36,642 nt of DNA from Gemmiger sp. An87 (GCF_002159185.1 NZ_NFHD01000032.1:1-36642); one strand, 5' to 3'; numbered from the stretch's first letter, positions 26,304 through 33,671 are shown. Made by a program: numbers and translations. Notes: generated by a model not told the origin, from the letters alone.

Positions 26304-26786
26304 TCAATCAAGCTGCGAATGAACTGCTTTTCTCTTCTCCCAGGCATAGCCGAACCCAAAAACCGCGATCATGTAAAGAACTGCAATCACCTGCAGCGCC
26401 AATGCGGTCGCCTCACCAATATAATTGGGCTGGGATTCAAACAGCATCGCCAGTCTTCCAAAAAGATATGTAGGCGTAGCTGCGGAAAACATCTGCGACG
26501 CGGCTGCCAAAAACAGATTGACGTTTTCATCCGGCAAAAGAACATACTGCCACACATACACCGCCAGCGACAAAAGCCCCATCGCGTTTCCAATAAGAAT
26601 CGCGCAAGGCGCATTCCATCCGGCACAGGCATACCGTCCACCAAGATAAACCCAGAACACCGTCGTGGCCAAAGGCAGCAGGAAAAAAAGAAGCGGACCA
26701 ACCACAGGCACAAATAAGGTAAAATTCACAACAAACCCAACTGCGACAGGAACAAGTGCCAGCAAAACCAATGTGCGTTTCTTCAT
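26304..26786 (-). CDS. Hypothetical four-to-five-helix membrane protein
   Basis: 160 residues from ATG 26786 (AAGGAG 8 bases upstream). Hydrophobic segments: about 5-27 (TLVLLALVPVAVGFVVNFTL), 29-48 (PLLFFLLPLATTVFWVYLGG), 60-80, 93-112 and 128-150, with a basic C-terminus EKRKAVHSQLD. I do not recognise a family or catalytic residues. Together with the following small membrane gene it sits between spoIVB and spo0A, which are adjacent in most endospore formers. It has its own candidate promoter at 26863-26835. The sequence is less GC-rich than the surrounding core genes, which is compatible with later acquisition. Confidence 0.75.
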   Translation of the reverse strand: MKKRTLVLLALVPVAVGFVVNFTLFVPVVGPLLFFLLPLATTVFWVYLGGRYACAGWNAPCAILIGNAMGLLSLAVYVWQYVLLPDENVNLFLAAASQMFSAATPTYLFGRLAMLFESQPNYIGEATALALQVIAVLYMIAVFGFGYAWEKRKAVHSQLD

Positions 26787-26834
26787 ACTGCTCACTCCTT
26801 CTGAAGTTCAGACGGTAGCCTTTTTCCTACTATT

Positions 26835-26863
26835 ATAATACTATCTTTGCCCGCCGTTGTCAG
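26835..26863 (-). promoter_or_regulatory. Candidate promoter for the membrane protein pair
   Basis: The minus strand has CTGACA (26863-26858), 17 bases, then TATTAT (26840-26835), within an AT-rich gap after spoIVB and about 50 bases before the ATG at 26786. Confidence 0.55.
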
Positions 26864-26906
26864 CCCTGTTTTGCCGCTTATGTAAGGCAGCCCGCCTGGC
26901 CGCCTT

Positions 26907-28130
26907 TTATTCGCCGGATGCCATTGCGGCCGAGCTGTCTGCTGTTTCCAGCATGGTCTGGGCAAAGATGCCGTAGCCACGGGTGGGATCGTTCACCAGT
27001 ACATGGGTCACCGCACCCACCAGTTTGCCGTCCTGCTCGATGGGGCTGCCGCTCATCCCCTGCACGATACCTCCGGTGGCACTCAGCAGCTGCGGGTCCG
27101 TCACTCGGATGACCATATTCCGGTTGGGGTCCTCCTGCCCAAGGGAAACCCGCTCGATCTCCACATCATACCACTGCGGGGTAGTGCCCTCCAGTGTGGT
27201 GAGGATACGGGCCGGACCGCAGCGAACCTCCTGTGCCTGTGCCACGATCATATCCTGCCCGCTGCACAGCACCCGAATGTTCCCATAAACCCCGGTGGCC
27301 CCATTGACCAGAATATCCCCCATGGCGATCTGACTGGTAAAACGCCCCTTCAGCTCACCGGGCACCCCTGCCTCGCCTTTTTCATAGCCGGTGATGGTTA
27401 CCGGGGCAATCTCGCCGCTGCGCAGGGCAATGCTCTGGCCGGTATCCGCATCGCTGATCGGATGCCCCAGCCCACCGTATATACCGGTGGAATTGTCCAC
27501 AAACGTGAGGGTTCCGATGCCCGCAGAGGAGTCCCGCACCCACATGCCTGCCCGCCAGGAACCACTCTCCTCATCCCGCACCGGTTCCAGAGCAGCCGTA
27601 TACTGCTCACCCCCGCGCTGGTAGATTACCTCCACCGGACGGCCTGCGGCTTCCTGCAGAGCATCGGCCACATCCCGATTATCATGGGTCGCCACCCCAT
27701 CGATGGACAGAATGCGGTCACCGATTTTCAGTCCGGCGCTTTTTGCCGGATTCGCACCCCCGCCCGGGGCCGGGATATCAGTGAAGCCAACAATAGTTGC
27801 CCCTTCCGCAAACATTTTGATTCCGAAGGGAGTTCCGCACACGGTTACAGCCCGCTGGTCCACTGCCACCGCGCGCACGGTCTTCACCGGAATTCGCCCC
27901 AGTATGCTTAATGTTACATTATAGCTGCCGCCCGCAGGCACCGCGCCTGCCTGGGCGGCCCCGTTTTGCTGCATGGGCTGCAGCCAGGGCAGCTGCGCAA
28001 TCCGCAATGTCTGCCCCTGCTCCACCAGAAAAGTATCGGGCAGCTGACAATACAGATATCCCCAGCCGCACACAAACAGCGCACCTGCCACCGCAAGGGC
28101 CGCCAGACTGCGCCGGACCCAGTGAATCAT
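26907..28130 (-). CDS. spoIVB: SpoIVB serine peptidase
   Basis: Forespore-secreted S55-family serine peptidase that starts pro-sigma-K activation by cleaving SpoIVFA. 407 residues: an N-terminal membrane anchor or signal at about 9-29 (LAALAVAGALFVCGWGYLY), a PDZ domain at about 100-185 (GLKIGDRILSIDGVATHDN, quoted whole), and the peptidase domain at about 195-395. The triad is visible: His223 in GGLGHPISD, Asp345 in RVTDPQLL and Ser360 in GMSGSPI, followed by GAVTHVLVNDPTRGYGIFA. AAAGGAG lies upstream of the ATG. A sigma-G-like promoter (TGAAAT, 14 bases, CATACTG) lies at 28189-28163. All catalytic residues are present, so this late sporulation step looks functional. Confidence 0.96.
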   Translation of the reverse strand: MIHWVRRSLAALAVAGALFVCGWGYLYCQLPDTFLVEQGQTLRIAQLPWLQPMQQNGAAQAGAVPAGGSYNVTLSILGRIPVKTVRAVAVDQRAVTVCGTPFGIKMFAEGATIVGFTDIPAPGGGANPAKSAGLKIGDRILSIDGVATHDNRDVADALQEAAGRPVEVIYQRGGEQYTAALEPVRDEESGSWRAGMWVRDSSAGIGTLTFVDNSTGIYGGLGHPISDADTGQSIALRSGEIAPVTITGYEKGEAGVPGELKGRFTSQIAMGDILVNGATGVYGNIRVLCSGQDMIVAQAQEVRCGPARILTTLEGTTPQWYDVEIERVSLGQEDPNRNMVIRVTDPQLLSATGGIVQGMSGSPIEQDGKLVGAVTHVLVNDPTRGYGIFAQTMLETADSSAAMASGE

Positions 28131-28162
28131 ACCAAACGCTCCTTTGAAATGGTCTTATGGTT

Positions 28163-28189
28163 CAGTATGCACCGTTTTGGGTCATTTCA
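28163..28189 (-). promoter_or_regulatory. Possible sigma-G-like forespore promoter for spoIVB
   Basis: The minus strand reads TGAAAT (28189-28184), 14 bases, CATACTG (28169-28163), loosely fitting the sigma-G -35/-10 (CATWHTA-like -10). In Bacillus, spoIVB is under sigma-F/sigma-G. The match is imperfect. Confidence 0.35.
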
Positions 28190-28229
28190 TGTAAGCGGGT
28201 GAAACGCAGGGCAGACTCCGGGCTTTTGA

Positions 28230-28258
28230 TTGACAAAACCAGCTGGGTCTGATATAGT
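28230..28258 (+). promoter_or_regulatory. Sigma-A promoter for tRNA-Leu(UAG)
   Basis: TTGACA (28230-28235), a 17-base spacer and TATAGT (28253-28258). Transcription would start near 28265, about 100 bases before the tRNA, through a leader that contains a stem-loop (28267-28293). Confidence 0.85.
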
Positions 28259-28362
28259 AAAAACACATTCCCCGTATTTCATACACGGAATGCATGCGGA
28301 TCAGGCGTTTTTGCCCCGCCTCGGGTATCCTCCCCGGGTGAAAATAGAGGATTTTTTCTTGT

Positions 28363-28446
28363 GCGGATATGGCGGAATTGGCAGACGCGCTGGTTTTAGG
28401 GTCCAGTGTCCAAGACGTGCAGGTTCAAGTCCTGTTATCCGCACCA
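28363..28446 (+). tRNA. tRNA-Leu (anticodon UAG)
   Basis: Type II tRNA with a long variable arm. The acceptor GCGGATA pairs with TATCCGC, the D arm is GGCGGAATTGGCAGACGCGC, the anticodon loop is TTTTAGG with TAG, the T arm is AGGTTCAAGTCCT, and CCA is encoded (28444-28446). It has its own promoter and terminator. Confidence 0.97.
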
Positions 28447-28447
28447 A

Positions 28448-28476
28448 AAAGCCCAGCCGATTGGCTGGGCTTTTTT
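28448..28476 (+). terminator. Terminator after tRNA-Leu(UAG)
   Basis: Stem GCCCAGCC/GGCTGGGC (28451-28458 with 28463-28470), loop GATT, then six T. Confidence 0.93.
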
Positions 28477-28559
28477 CTGTCCGTTTGGTGCTTTGCCCAC
28501 AAAATGATATAATGAAAGCAAACAGCAAGCCTCCACACATTCAAACGAGGTGAAGTGCC

Positions 28560-29012
28560 ATGAAGAGAACCATTGCTTTTGTGTTGACTGTTCTATTGAG
28601 CATCCTTTTGACCGGATGTATCCGGACCAAACACATCACTCTTCCCTTTACTGCTTCCGACGTGGAACGCGTAGAGTTGTTTCACTACGTTGTACCCGCC
28701 GACGCAGAGAAGAAAACCGTCATACAGCCGGAGGACATTTCCGGTCTGGTGGACACCTTCGATGGCCTTTCGGTAACAAACAAAGAAACCGAACCGGTGG
28801 CGGGCGGCTCCATCACCAGTTTTCGATTCCGGCTTTTTGATGGAACGATTTATGAAATCGTGTACTCCTCCATTGCCGTCAAATCCGGTCGGATCAGCAC
28901 AACCGGCTCCGGGCAGGACTTTTTTACCTCCGCAGACATCGAAGCCAGCTGGAGCAACTGCGATTATGAAGCTGTGCCCGCAGCAGAAAATGAACTGCCG
29001 TTTGTTTTCTGA
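28560..29012 (+). CDS. Small hypothetical lipoprotein
   Basis: 150-residue predicted lipoprotein. The N-terminus is a lipoprotein signal: MKRT, hydrophobic TIAFVLTVLLSILLTG, then lipobox LLTGC with Cys20. The mature part is beta-rich (VERVELFHYVVPADAEKKTV; GGSITSFRFRLFDGTIYEIV) without a domain I can name; the ...VERVELF...YEI pattern occurs in several clostridial lipoproteins of unknown role. GAGGTG lies about 8 bases before the ATG, with a strong terminator after the gene. It is a single-gene unit between a tRNA and the accessory region. Confidence 0.85.
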   Translation: MKRTIAFVLTVLLSILLTGCIRTKHITLPFTASDVERVELFHYVVPADAEKKTVIQPEDISGLVDTFDGLSVTNKETEPVAGGSITSFRFRLFDGTIYEIVYSSIAVKSGRISTTGSGQDFFTSADIEASWSNCDYEAVPAAENELPFVF

Positions 29013-29031
29013 CCGGGCCGCACTTGCTATA

Positions 29032-29075
29032 GAAAAACCGCCGCGAAGAGCAGAAATTCTTCGCGGCGTTTTTTT
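29032..29075. terminator. Bidirectional terminator between convergent genes
   Basis: Perfect 11-bp stem CGCCGCGAAGA/TCTTCGCGGCG (29039-29049 with 29058-29068), seven T on the plus side and TTTTTCTA on the minus side. It serves the lipoprotein gene (plus) and the small membrane gene (minus). Confidence 0.9.
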
Positions 29076-29098
29076 GAACTGTTGTTCTTCCGTGTTCG

Positions 29099-29341
29099 TT
29101 ATTCCATATCCTGAGCCTTCATCTTTGCAAGTTCCTTTTTCCTTGCGGCTTCATGGCCTTCCGCCCACATAAAGAAGAAAATCAGCGTGGGAAACACAAT
29201 GATTTTCCAGTCCTGTGCCCAATTGACCACACCATGGGAGAACGCAACTGCCAAAAGGACGAGCCACGCCAGCGGGATGATACCGCCCACATACCAATAC
29301 CTTGGCGGGCGGCGGCTGGCCCAATAGTGAAACATAAGCAC
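29099..29341 (-). CDS. Small membrane protein, apparently 5'-truncated at the mobile-element scar
   Basis: About 80 residues with two clear hydrophobic segments (YVGGIIPLAWLVLLAVAF; WKIIVFPTLIFFFMWAEG) and a charged tail (EAARKKELAKMKAQDME). No family is recognised. The frame is open a little further upstream (TLVIALAVLMFHYWASRRPP) to a TAA at 29365, and that extra sequence looks like another membrane helix, yet no start codon with a ribosome binding site is present; the GTG at 29341 has none. The natural interpretation is that the original 5' end was lost when the adjacent ICE fragment arrived. Downstream, it ends at a shared terminator. Confidence 0.6.
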   Translation of the reverse strand: MLMFHYWASRRPPRYWYVGGIIPLAWLVLLAVAFSHGVVNWAQDWKIIVFPTLIFFFMWAEGHEAARKKELAKMKAQDME

Positions 29342-29412
29342 TGCAAGAGCGATTACAAGCGTTTACTGATGTGCGATAAAGAAGTAATAGAAGTGTAAAA
29401 AATTTTGCCGTT

Positions 29413-29445
29413 CCTATCCGGCACTTGCGCATTGTGTCGGATAGG
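29413..29445. repeat. Inverted repeat downstream of the recombinase fragment
   Basis: CCTATCCGGCAC (29413-29424) and GTGTCGGATAGG (29434-29445) form a 12-bp stem with one wobble, better paired in plus-strand RNA. It lies between the recombinase stop and the presumed element edge. It could be a terminator without a proper T run, or part of the element end. Confidence 0.5.
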
Positions 29446-29452
29446 TCGGGCG

Positions 29453-29830
29453 TTAGGCTTCGGGCAAGTCAATCTTGCCGACAAAGCTGTAATAAATCTC
29501 AATGTCCTGCCTGCGGGTGCCGTTCTCGTCATAGCTGCACTCATGCACGACGATTTTCTCAATCATCTCCCGCAAGAGGGTGGGGGTCAATTCCTCAAAG
29601 GCAAGGTGCTTTCGGACGATACCCATAAACTTTTCCGCATTGACGGTGGCGGCCTGTGACTTGGAAAGTTCGGCCTGCAAAGTGGCGGCGCGGTCTTTCA
29701 GTTCCCGCTGTTCCTGCTCATAGTCTGCCGACAGTTCCATGAAACGCTCGTCGCTGATTTTGCCGTTCACATTGTCCTCATACAGCCGCTTGATTATGCG
29801 GCTCACTTCGGATAATTCTGGTAGCTTTTC
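29453..29830 (-). pseudogene. C-terminal fragment of a large serine recombinase (ICE integrase)
   Basis: About 125 codons of the C-terminal region of a DUF4368-type large serine recombinase, enzymes that are normally about 500-560 residues. Recognisable text is LSEVSRIIKRLYEDN, GKISDERFMELSADYEQEQ, a coiled coil, TVNAEKFMGIVRKH, LTPTLLREMIEKIVVHE and DIEIYYSFVGKIDLPEA. The resolvase catalytic domain and most of the zinc-ribbon/coiled-coil part are missing. Just upstream the homology stops abruptly at about 29822-29807 and becomes the tail of another ICE protein. It cannot be an active integrase. Confidence 0.85.
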
Positions 29831-29979
29831 CCGCTGGCGGCAAGGTAGCGGCTCATTTCCTCGATGAACCGTTCCAGCCTGTCGGAGTACTCTGCCTGCA
29901 ACTCGTCGTATTCGGTCTGTGACAGAAAAATATTCTGGTATCGGCCATAGGGCGCGGGCGGCTCCCCACTCACTCCCAT
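29803..29979 (-). pseudogene. C-terminal fragment of an ICE replication-associated protein
   Basis: The frame encodes about 58 residues from ATG 29979 (no ribosome binding site; the frame is open back to about 30017): YGRYQNIFLSQTEYDELQAE, then RLERFIEEMSRYLAASGKSY. This matches the C-terminal tail commonly found on replication initiator/helicase-loader-like proteins of gut Firmicute ICEs (V-F-L-T-x-x-E-Y...YMASTGKxYxNH). In intact proteins the text continues past YQNH; here it breaks after YQNY and ends in PK-stop, because recombinase sequence begins. The remainder of the gene is absent. Confidence 0.6.
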
Positions 29980-30144
29980 TGAAAGGCTACCAGCTACCCG
30001 CTGGACGGGGATTATTCAAAATTTCTCTTTCCCCTCTACCACGGACAATAATCAAGAATGCCAAACGCCGGGGCAAAAATTTCTCCCTCACTTACTACTC
30101 CAACTTGAAAGGGTCAAAATGGCCGAAAACAGAACCGGTCAAAC

Positions 30145-30180
30145 AAAAAAAGCAGCAAATCTTTTTCAAGACTTACTGCT
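30145..30180 (-). terminator. Minus-strand terminator downstream of the HTH remnant
   Basis: Minus-strand RNA AGCAGTAAGTCTT/AAGATTTGCTGCT forms a 13-bp stem with two G-U wobbles, followed by six T. On the plus strand the same positions are C-A mismatches, so it is directional. Confidence 0.85.
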
Positions 30181-30216
30181 TTCGCTGGCCGCCAGTAGGC
30201 GGCAGGTATTCAGTTT

Positions 30217-30425
30217 TTATGGCTCGTCCGGCGGATAGTCAAACCGGAACTTGAATTGGCAGTCAATTAGTCGCTGTTTCACATAGTCCTCCACCTCGGC
30301 ATTGACCTGTCCGTTCACTTTGGAGAAATAGCGGATATATCCGGCGTAGTGGCGCAGGACGGCGTTCACGGCTTCCGGGTCGCCCTCATGGGCTTTATTG
30401 TTTCATAAGGGAGCAACTTACTCAT
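30217..30425 (-). pseudogene. Helix-turn-helix ICE protein, frameshifted
   Basis: Small conserved ICE gene normally directly following the sigma-like factor. It starts at ATG 30425 inside the sigma gene's end (8-base overlap): MSKLLPYETI. One base is then missing and the sequence continues in the next frame as KAHEGDPEAVNAVLRHYAGY, IRYFSKVNGQVNAEVEDYVK, QRLIDCQFKFRFDYPPDEP and a stop at 30217. Both halves match the family pattern LLPYETI..A..GDxEAxNxVLxHYxGYI, so the frameshift is real or a sequencing error. As written, translation from the start ends early. Its usual role is thought to be regulatory but is not well established. Confidence 0.75.
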
Positions 30426-30840
30426 ACCGGCACGCCTCCATTTCCTCGCGCAGCCGCCGCAAGGCAAGCTGGATATGCCGCCCCGCTGTGCTGCGCGTCC
30501 GGCCGATATGTGCGCCGATCACTCGCTGCGGCTGGCGCAGGAAGTAGTAGCGCAAAATCACTTCCTGTGTCTGCTTTGGCTGGGCGGAGAGCGCGGCGGC
30601 AAGAGCGGCGTTACAGAGCAGGACGGTCTGGCCGCAGACGGTAAAGGGGTATTCCTCGTCCGGCTCCGGCCCGGCAAACTGGACAAACTTCTCGTCCATC
30701 AGATAGTCAAGGGAAATTTGCCGCTCCCATTTCCGGCGAAGCTGCAAAATCTTATCGCGGGCAGCATAGCGGATTACTGCCTTACAAAAGGCGTTGTGCT
30801 TGCGCTGGATGTACTCCTGATAGGCTTCAAAGTCGGTCAT
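30418..30840 (-). CDS. ICE-type sigma-70-like factor
   Basis: 140-residue RNA polymerase sigma-like protein of the kind carried by Tn916/Tn1549-related elements. Start at ATG 30840 behind GAGGGGGA. The N-terminal part (FEAYQEYIQRKHNAFCKAVI; RYAARDKILQLRRKWERQIS) is a short region-2-like helical segment. The C-terminus has a region-4 HTH: LSAQPKQTQEVILRYYFL, then IGAHIGRTRSTAGRHIQLAL. The frame is intact and ends RYE-stop, overlapping the frameshifted HTH gene. In ICEs this protein is believed to control transfer genes; those genes are gone here. Confidence 0.88.
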   Translation of the reverse strand: MTDFEAYQEYIQRKHNAFCKAVIRYAARDKILQLRRKWERQISLDYLMDEKFVQFAGPEPDEEYPFTVCGQTVLLCNAALAAALSAQPKQTQEVILRYYFLRQPQRVIGAHIGRTRSTAGRHIQLALRRLREEMEACRYE

Positions 30841-30906
30841 GGAAATTCCCCCTCTCTGAATAATAGTGCGGGGCGGCAGCACTCCTTGCTGTCGCCCCTT
30901 GATTGC

Positions 30907-32310
30907 CTATCTGCAAAGGCGGGCGGGGCTGTCAACGGCGGCGCGTATGCGCCGTGCATCTTGACCGTTGACTGGCTCGGCTGGCTTTGCTATTACCTTG
31001 CGGTAAACGTAAATGGATATGATCGCAGTAATCACTTCCGTGATCCAAAACGCATTCCAGACGCCAACCGCTCCGAGAAACCTGCTGAGTAAAAACGCAG
31101 CCGGGATGATTACCACTACATACCGGCAAAGAGAAATCAGTAAGGAGGGCGTGCCTTTCCCCAGCCCCTCCAATGCGCCGGAAGAAGTAACAGAAACCGC
31201 CGAGACGATAAATCCGGCCCCGATGATGCGCAAGGCAGTTTCCCCGGCCTGGATCGTCGCTTCCGTGTGGGTAAACAGCCCTATCAGCTGGCCGGGGATC
31301 AGCAGACATATCGCGGTTCCAAGCACCATAATGATACCGCTCATGCACAAAACAATCTGATAAATCTGGCTGACTCGTTTGTGCTCCCCTGCACCGTAGT
31401 TATAGCCGATCAGGGGGCGCATCCCCTGCACAATGCCATTCGCCGGAAGATAGATGAAGGTCTGCAATTTGTAATAGATCCCCAAAACCAGAATATACAC
31501 TTCGGAATAGGCAGCTAAAATCGCATTGAGCGCCGAAATCAAAAGAGACGGAAGTGCAAGATTCAGGGTTGCGGGAATGCCGATAGAATACAGCTTGATG
31601 ACCATCTTTTTGCTGGGCAAAATGTACTGCCTGCGGATATGCACGCGAATTGGCCGCAAAAGATAGACTACAAGGTAAATCGCCAGTGTCAGAGCCTGTC
31701 CGATGCCGGTTGCCAGCGCAGCGCCTTCAATTCCCATTTCCGGGAATGGGCCATAGCCAAAAATCAGAACGGGGTCTAAGACGATGTTTGTGATGCACCC
31801 GCACATCAGGCTGATCATGGTTGTCTTCATGTTTCCTACTGCCTGGAACAGTTTCTCAAACGCCATGCTGACGGTAACAATGAGCGTAAAGGCGAACGCA
31901 ACGATAGAATAGCGGACGCCAAGTTCAATGACCGCTTCGGATGAAGTGAACATCCGCAGGAAAACCGGCATGATGGCGATACAGCAGACTGTCATAACAA
32001 CGCCATGAATCACGGCAAGCACAAGTCCCTGCGTGGCGGCCTGATCCGTTTTTTCATGATCCCCCGCGCCCAGATAGAAGGCGATCACTGCATTGATCCC
32101 AACGCCAAATCCAATTCCGGCAGCATTGATAAAATTTTGAACCGGGTAAACCAACGATAATGCCGTCATAGCCTCCTCGCTGATCTGCGCGACGAAAAAA
32201 CTGTCCACAATGTTGTAGAGGGAATTGACCAGCATGGATAACACCATAGGCAGGGACATGGATAAAATCAGCGGTAATACCGGCTTTTCTTTCATGAAAG
32301 TATCATTCAT
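30907..32310 (-). CDS. MATE family efflux transporter (second of a tandem pair)
   Basis: 467 residues with about 12 membrane helices in two MatE halves. Motifs include LPLILSMSLPMVLSMLVNSL, YNIVDSFFVAQISEEAMTAL, FEKLFQAVGNMKTTM, the PVLIFGYGPFPEMGIEGAAL segment and GMRPLIGYNYGAGEHKRV. Such proteins export cationic drugs or metabolites using Na+ or H+ gradients. The ATG overlaps the stop of the upstream MATE gene (ATGA at 32310-32307). The last 20 residues (ARRIRAAVDSPARLCR) are hydrophilic and atypical; the original C-terminus may have been altered by fusion to flanking DNA. It belongs to the nitroreductase-MATE-MATE operon. Confidence 0.93.
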   Translation of the reverse strand: MNDTFMKEKPVLPLILSMSLPMVLSMLVNSLYNIVDSFFVAQISEEAMTALSLVYPVQNFINAAGIGFGVGINAVIAFYLGAGDHEKTDQAATQGLVLAVIHGVVMTVCCIAIMPVFLRMFTSSEAVIELGVRYSIVAFAFTLIVTVSMAFEKLFQAVGNMKTTMISLMCGCITNIVLDPVLIFGYGPFPEMGIEGAALATGIGQALTLAIYLVVYLLRPIRVHIRRQYILPSKKMVIKLYSIGIPATLNLALPSLLISALNAILAAYSEVYILVLGIYYKLQTFIYLPANGIVQGMRPLIGYNYGAGEHKRVSQIYQIVLCMSGIIMVLGTAICLLIPGQLIGLFTHTEATIQAGETALRIIGAGFIVSAVSVTSSGALEGLGKGTPSLLISLCRYVVVIIPAAFLLSRFLGAVGVWNAFWITEVITAIISIYVYRKVIAKPAEPVNGQDARRIRAAVDSPARLCR

Positions 32311-33671
32311 AATTCCTCCTTCGCAGAATACGTTATGATTTTTTTACGGTGATACCAGGCCATCATTATGAGAGCAACAAGCAAGGTGCCAGTTTCCGCG
32401 ACAGGGAATGCAAGCCAGATTCCGTTCAGATGGAACAATTTGTCCAGACACCATAAGGATGGAACAAGGAAAAGCAGTTGCCTGCATAATTGAATTGCCA
32501 TGCTGGAACCTACTTTTTCTGTGGCCTGAAAATAGGTGGAAATCATAGTAGAAAGACCGCAAAACAGATAGCTTGTCGCCATAATCCGCATAGCGGATAT
32601 TCCAAAGGAGCGCATGGCTTCCGATGCCGTAAACAATCCCAAAATCTGCGCCGGAAAAAGGATGACAGCCAACGTCCCCAGTATCATCATGCCGGTGACC
32701 AAAGCAGTTCCGTATCGGAAAGCGGAATGCAGCCGTTCGCTGCTCCCTGCGCCGTAGTTAAACCGCATGACTGGCAAACAACCCTGGATCAAACCGTTTA
32801 CTGTCATGACGATCAGCTGCTGCACCTTAAAATATGCGCCGAAGAAAGCAATCGCCGTATCGGAATACGCCACCAGAAACAGATTAACGAAGGTTACCAT
32901 AAACGAACTGAGGGCGTTCATAATAAAAGATGGCAGGCCAAAGGCAAAAATATGGCGGATCATCTGCTTTTGCAAATGAAAACCTTTGATTTTTACCCGC
33001 ACTTTCTGCTTTTTGCCCAGCAGCAAAGCAAATGCCTGAATCATGGACAGCAAATAGCCTGCAACCGTAGCCACCGCAGAGCCGAGGATTCCCATAGCCG
33101 GGAAAATGCCAATGCCAAAAATCAGAATGGGGTTGAGCACAAAATTAACAACGACTCCTGCAATCTGAAACCACATGGGAGCAATCATGTTCCCGGTGGC
33201 CTGTATCATCTTCTGGATTGCGATATGCACCATATTGGGGATTTGCATGAACGAACATACGCCCATATAGGCAATGCTCAACTGATAGATTTCTTCATTA
33301 TTGGTGAATGCCCGAAAGTAGGGTTTCATAATCAGCAAGGACAGAAGGTTGAGCAAAGCACCAATTCCAAAGGCCAGTAACAATCCGTGTGTGACGGTGG
33401 TATTTGCCTCATCCTGCTTTTTCTGTCCAAGATACCCCGCAATCAGTACATTCACGCCGACACCAATCCAGATAGACGCCGCATTCATCAGTGTTGTAAT
33501 CGGGAATGACAGAGAAACAGCCGTCAGCGCATTCTCACTCAGCCGCGCTACAAACGCGCTGTCTATCAGGTTATAGGAATATTGCAGGAACATGGAGATC
33601 AGCGGCGGTATCGACATTTGCCAAATGAGCTTTCCAACGGGCGCAACTGCCATTTTATTACTGGTCTGCAT
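32307..33671 (-). CDS. MATE family efflux transporter (first of a tandem pair)
   Basis: 454 residues from ATG 33671, chosen because GGAGGG lies upstream and the family pattern starts at VGKLIWQMSIPPLISMFLQY. Other motifs are YNLIDSAFVARLSENALTAV, QKMIQATGNMIAPMWFQ, NPILIFGIGIFPAMGILGSA and GCLPVMRFNYGAGSSERL. About 12 membrane helices. It is a diverged paralogue of the next gene and overlaps it by 4 bases. Upstream coding-looking sequence to 33842 in the same frame is not homologous and overlaps the nitroreductase end, so it is left out. This region is noticeably less GC-rich than the chromosomal core genes. Confidence 0.93.
   Translation of the reverse strand: MQTSNKMAVAPVGKLIWQMSIPPLISMFLQYSYNLIDSAFVARLSENALTAVSLSFPITTLMNAASIWIGVGVNVLIAGYLGQKKQDEANTTVTHGLLLAFGIGALLNLLSLLIMKPYFRAFTNNEEIYQLSIAYMGVCSFMQIPNMVHIAIQKMIQATGNMIAPMWFQIAGVVVNFVLNPILIFGIGIFPAMGILGSAVATVAGYLLSMIQAFALLLGKKQKVRVKIKGFHLQKQMIRHIFAFGLPSFIMNALSSFMVTFVNLFLVAYSDTAIAFFGAYFKVQQLIVMTVNGLIQGCLPVMRFNYGAGSSERLHSAFRYGTALVTGMMILGTLAVILFPAQILGLFTASEAMRSFGISAMRIMATSYLFCGLSTMISTYFQATEKVGSSMAIQLCRQLLFLVPSLWCLDKLFHLNGIWLAFPVAETGTLLVALIMMAWYHRKKIITYSAKEEL

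Noticed and set aside
29919-30254. Plus-strand frame of 111 codons in the ICE scar
   Set aside because: It crosses a minus-strand terminator and two pseudogene fragments and shows no recognisable domain.
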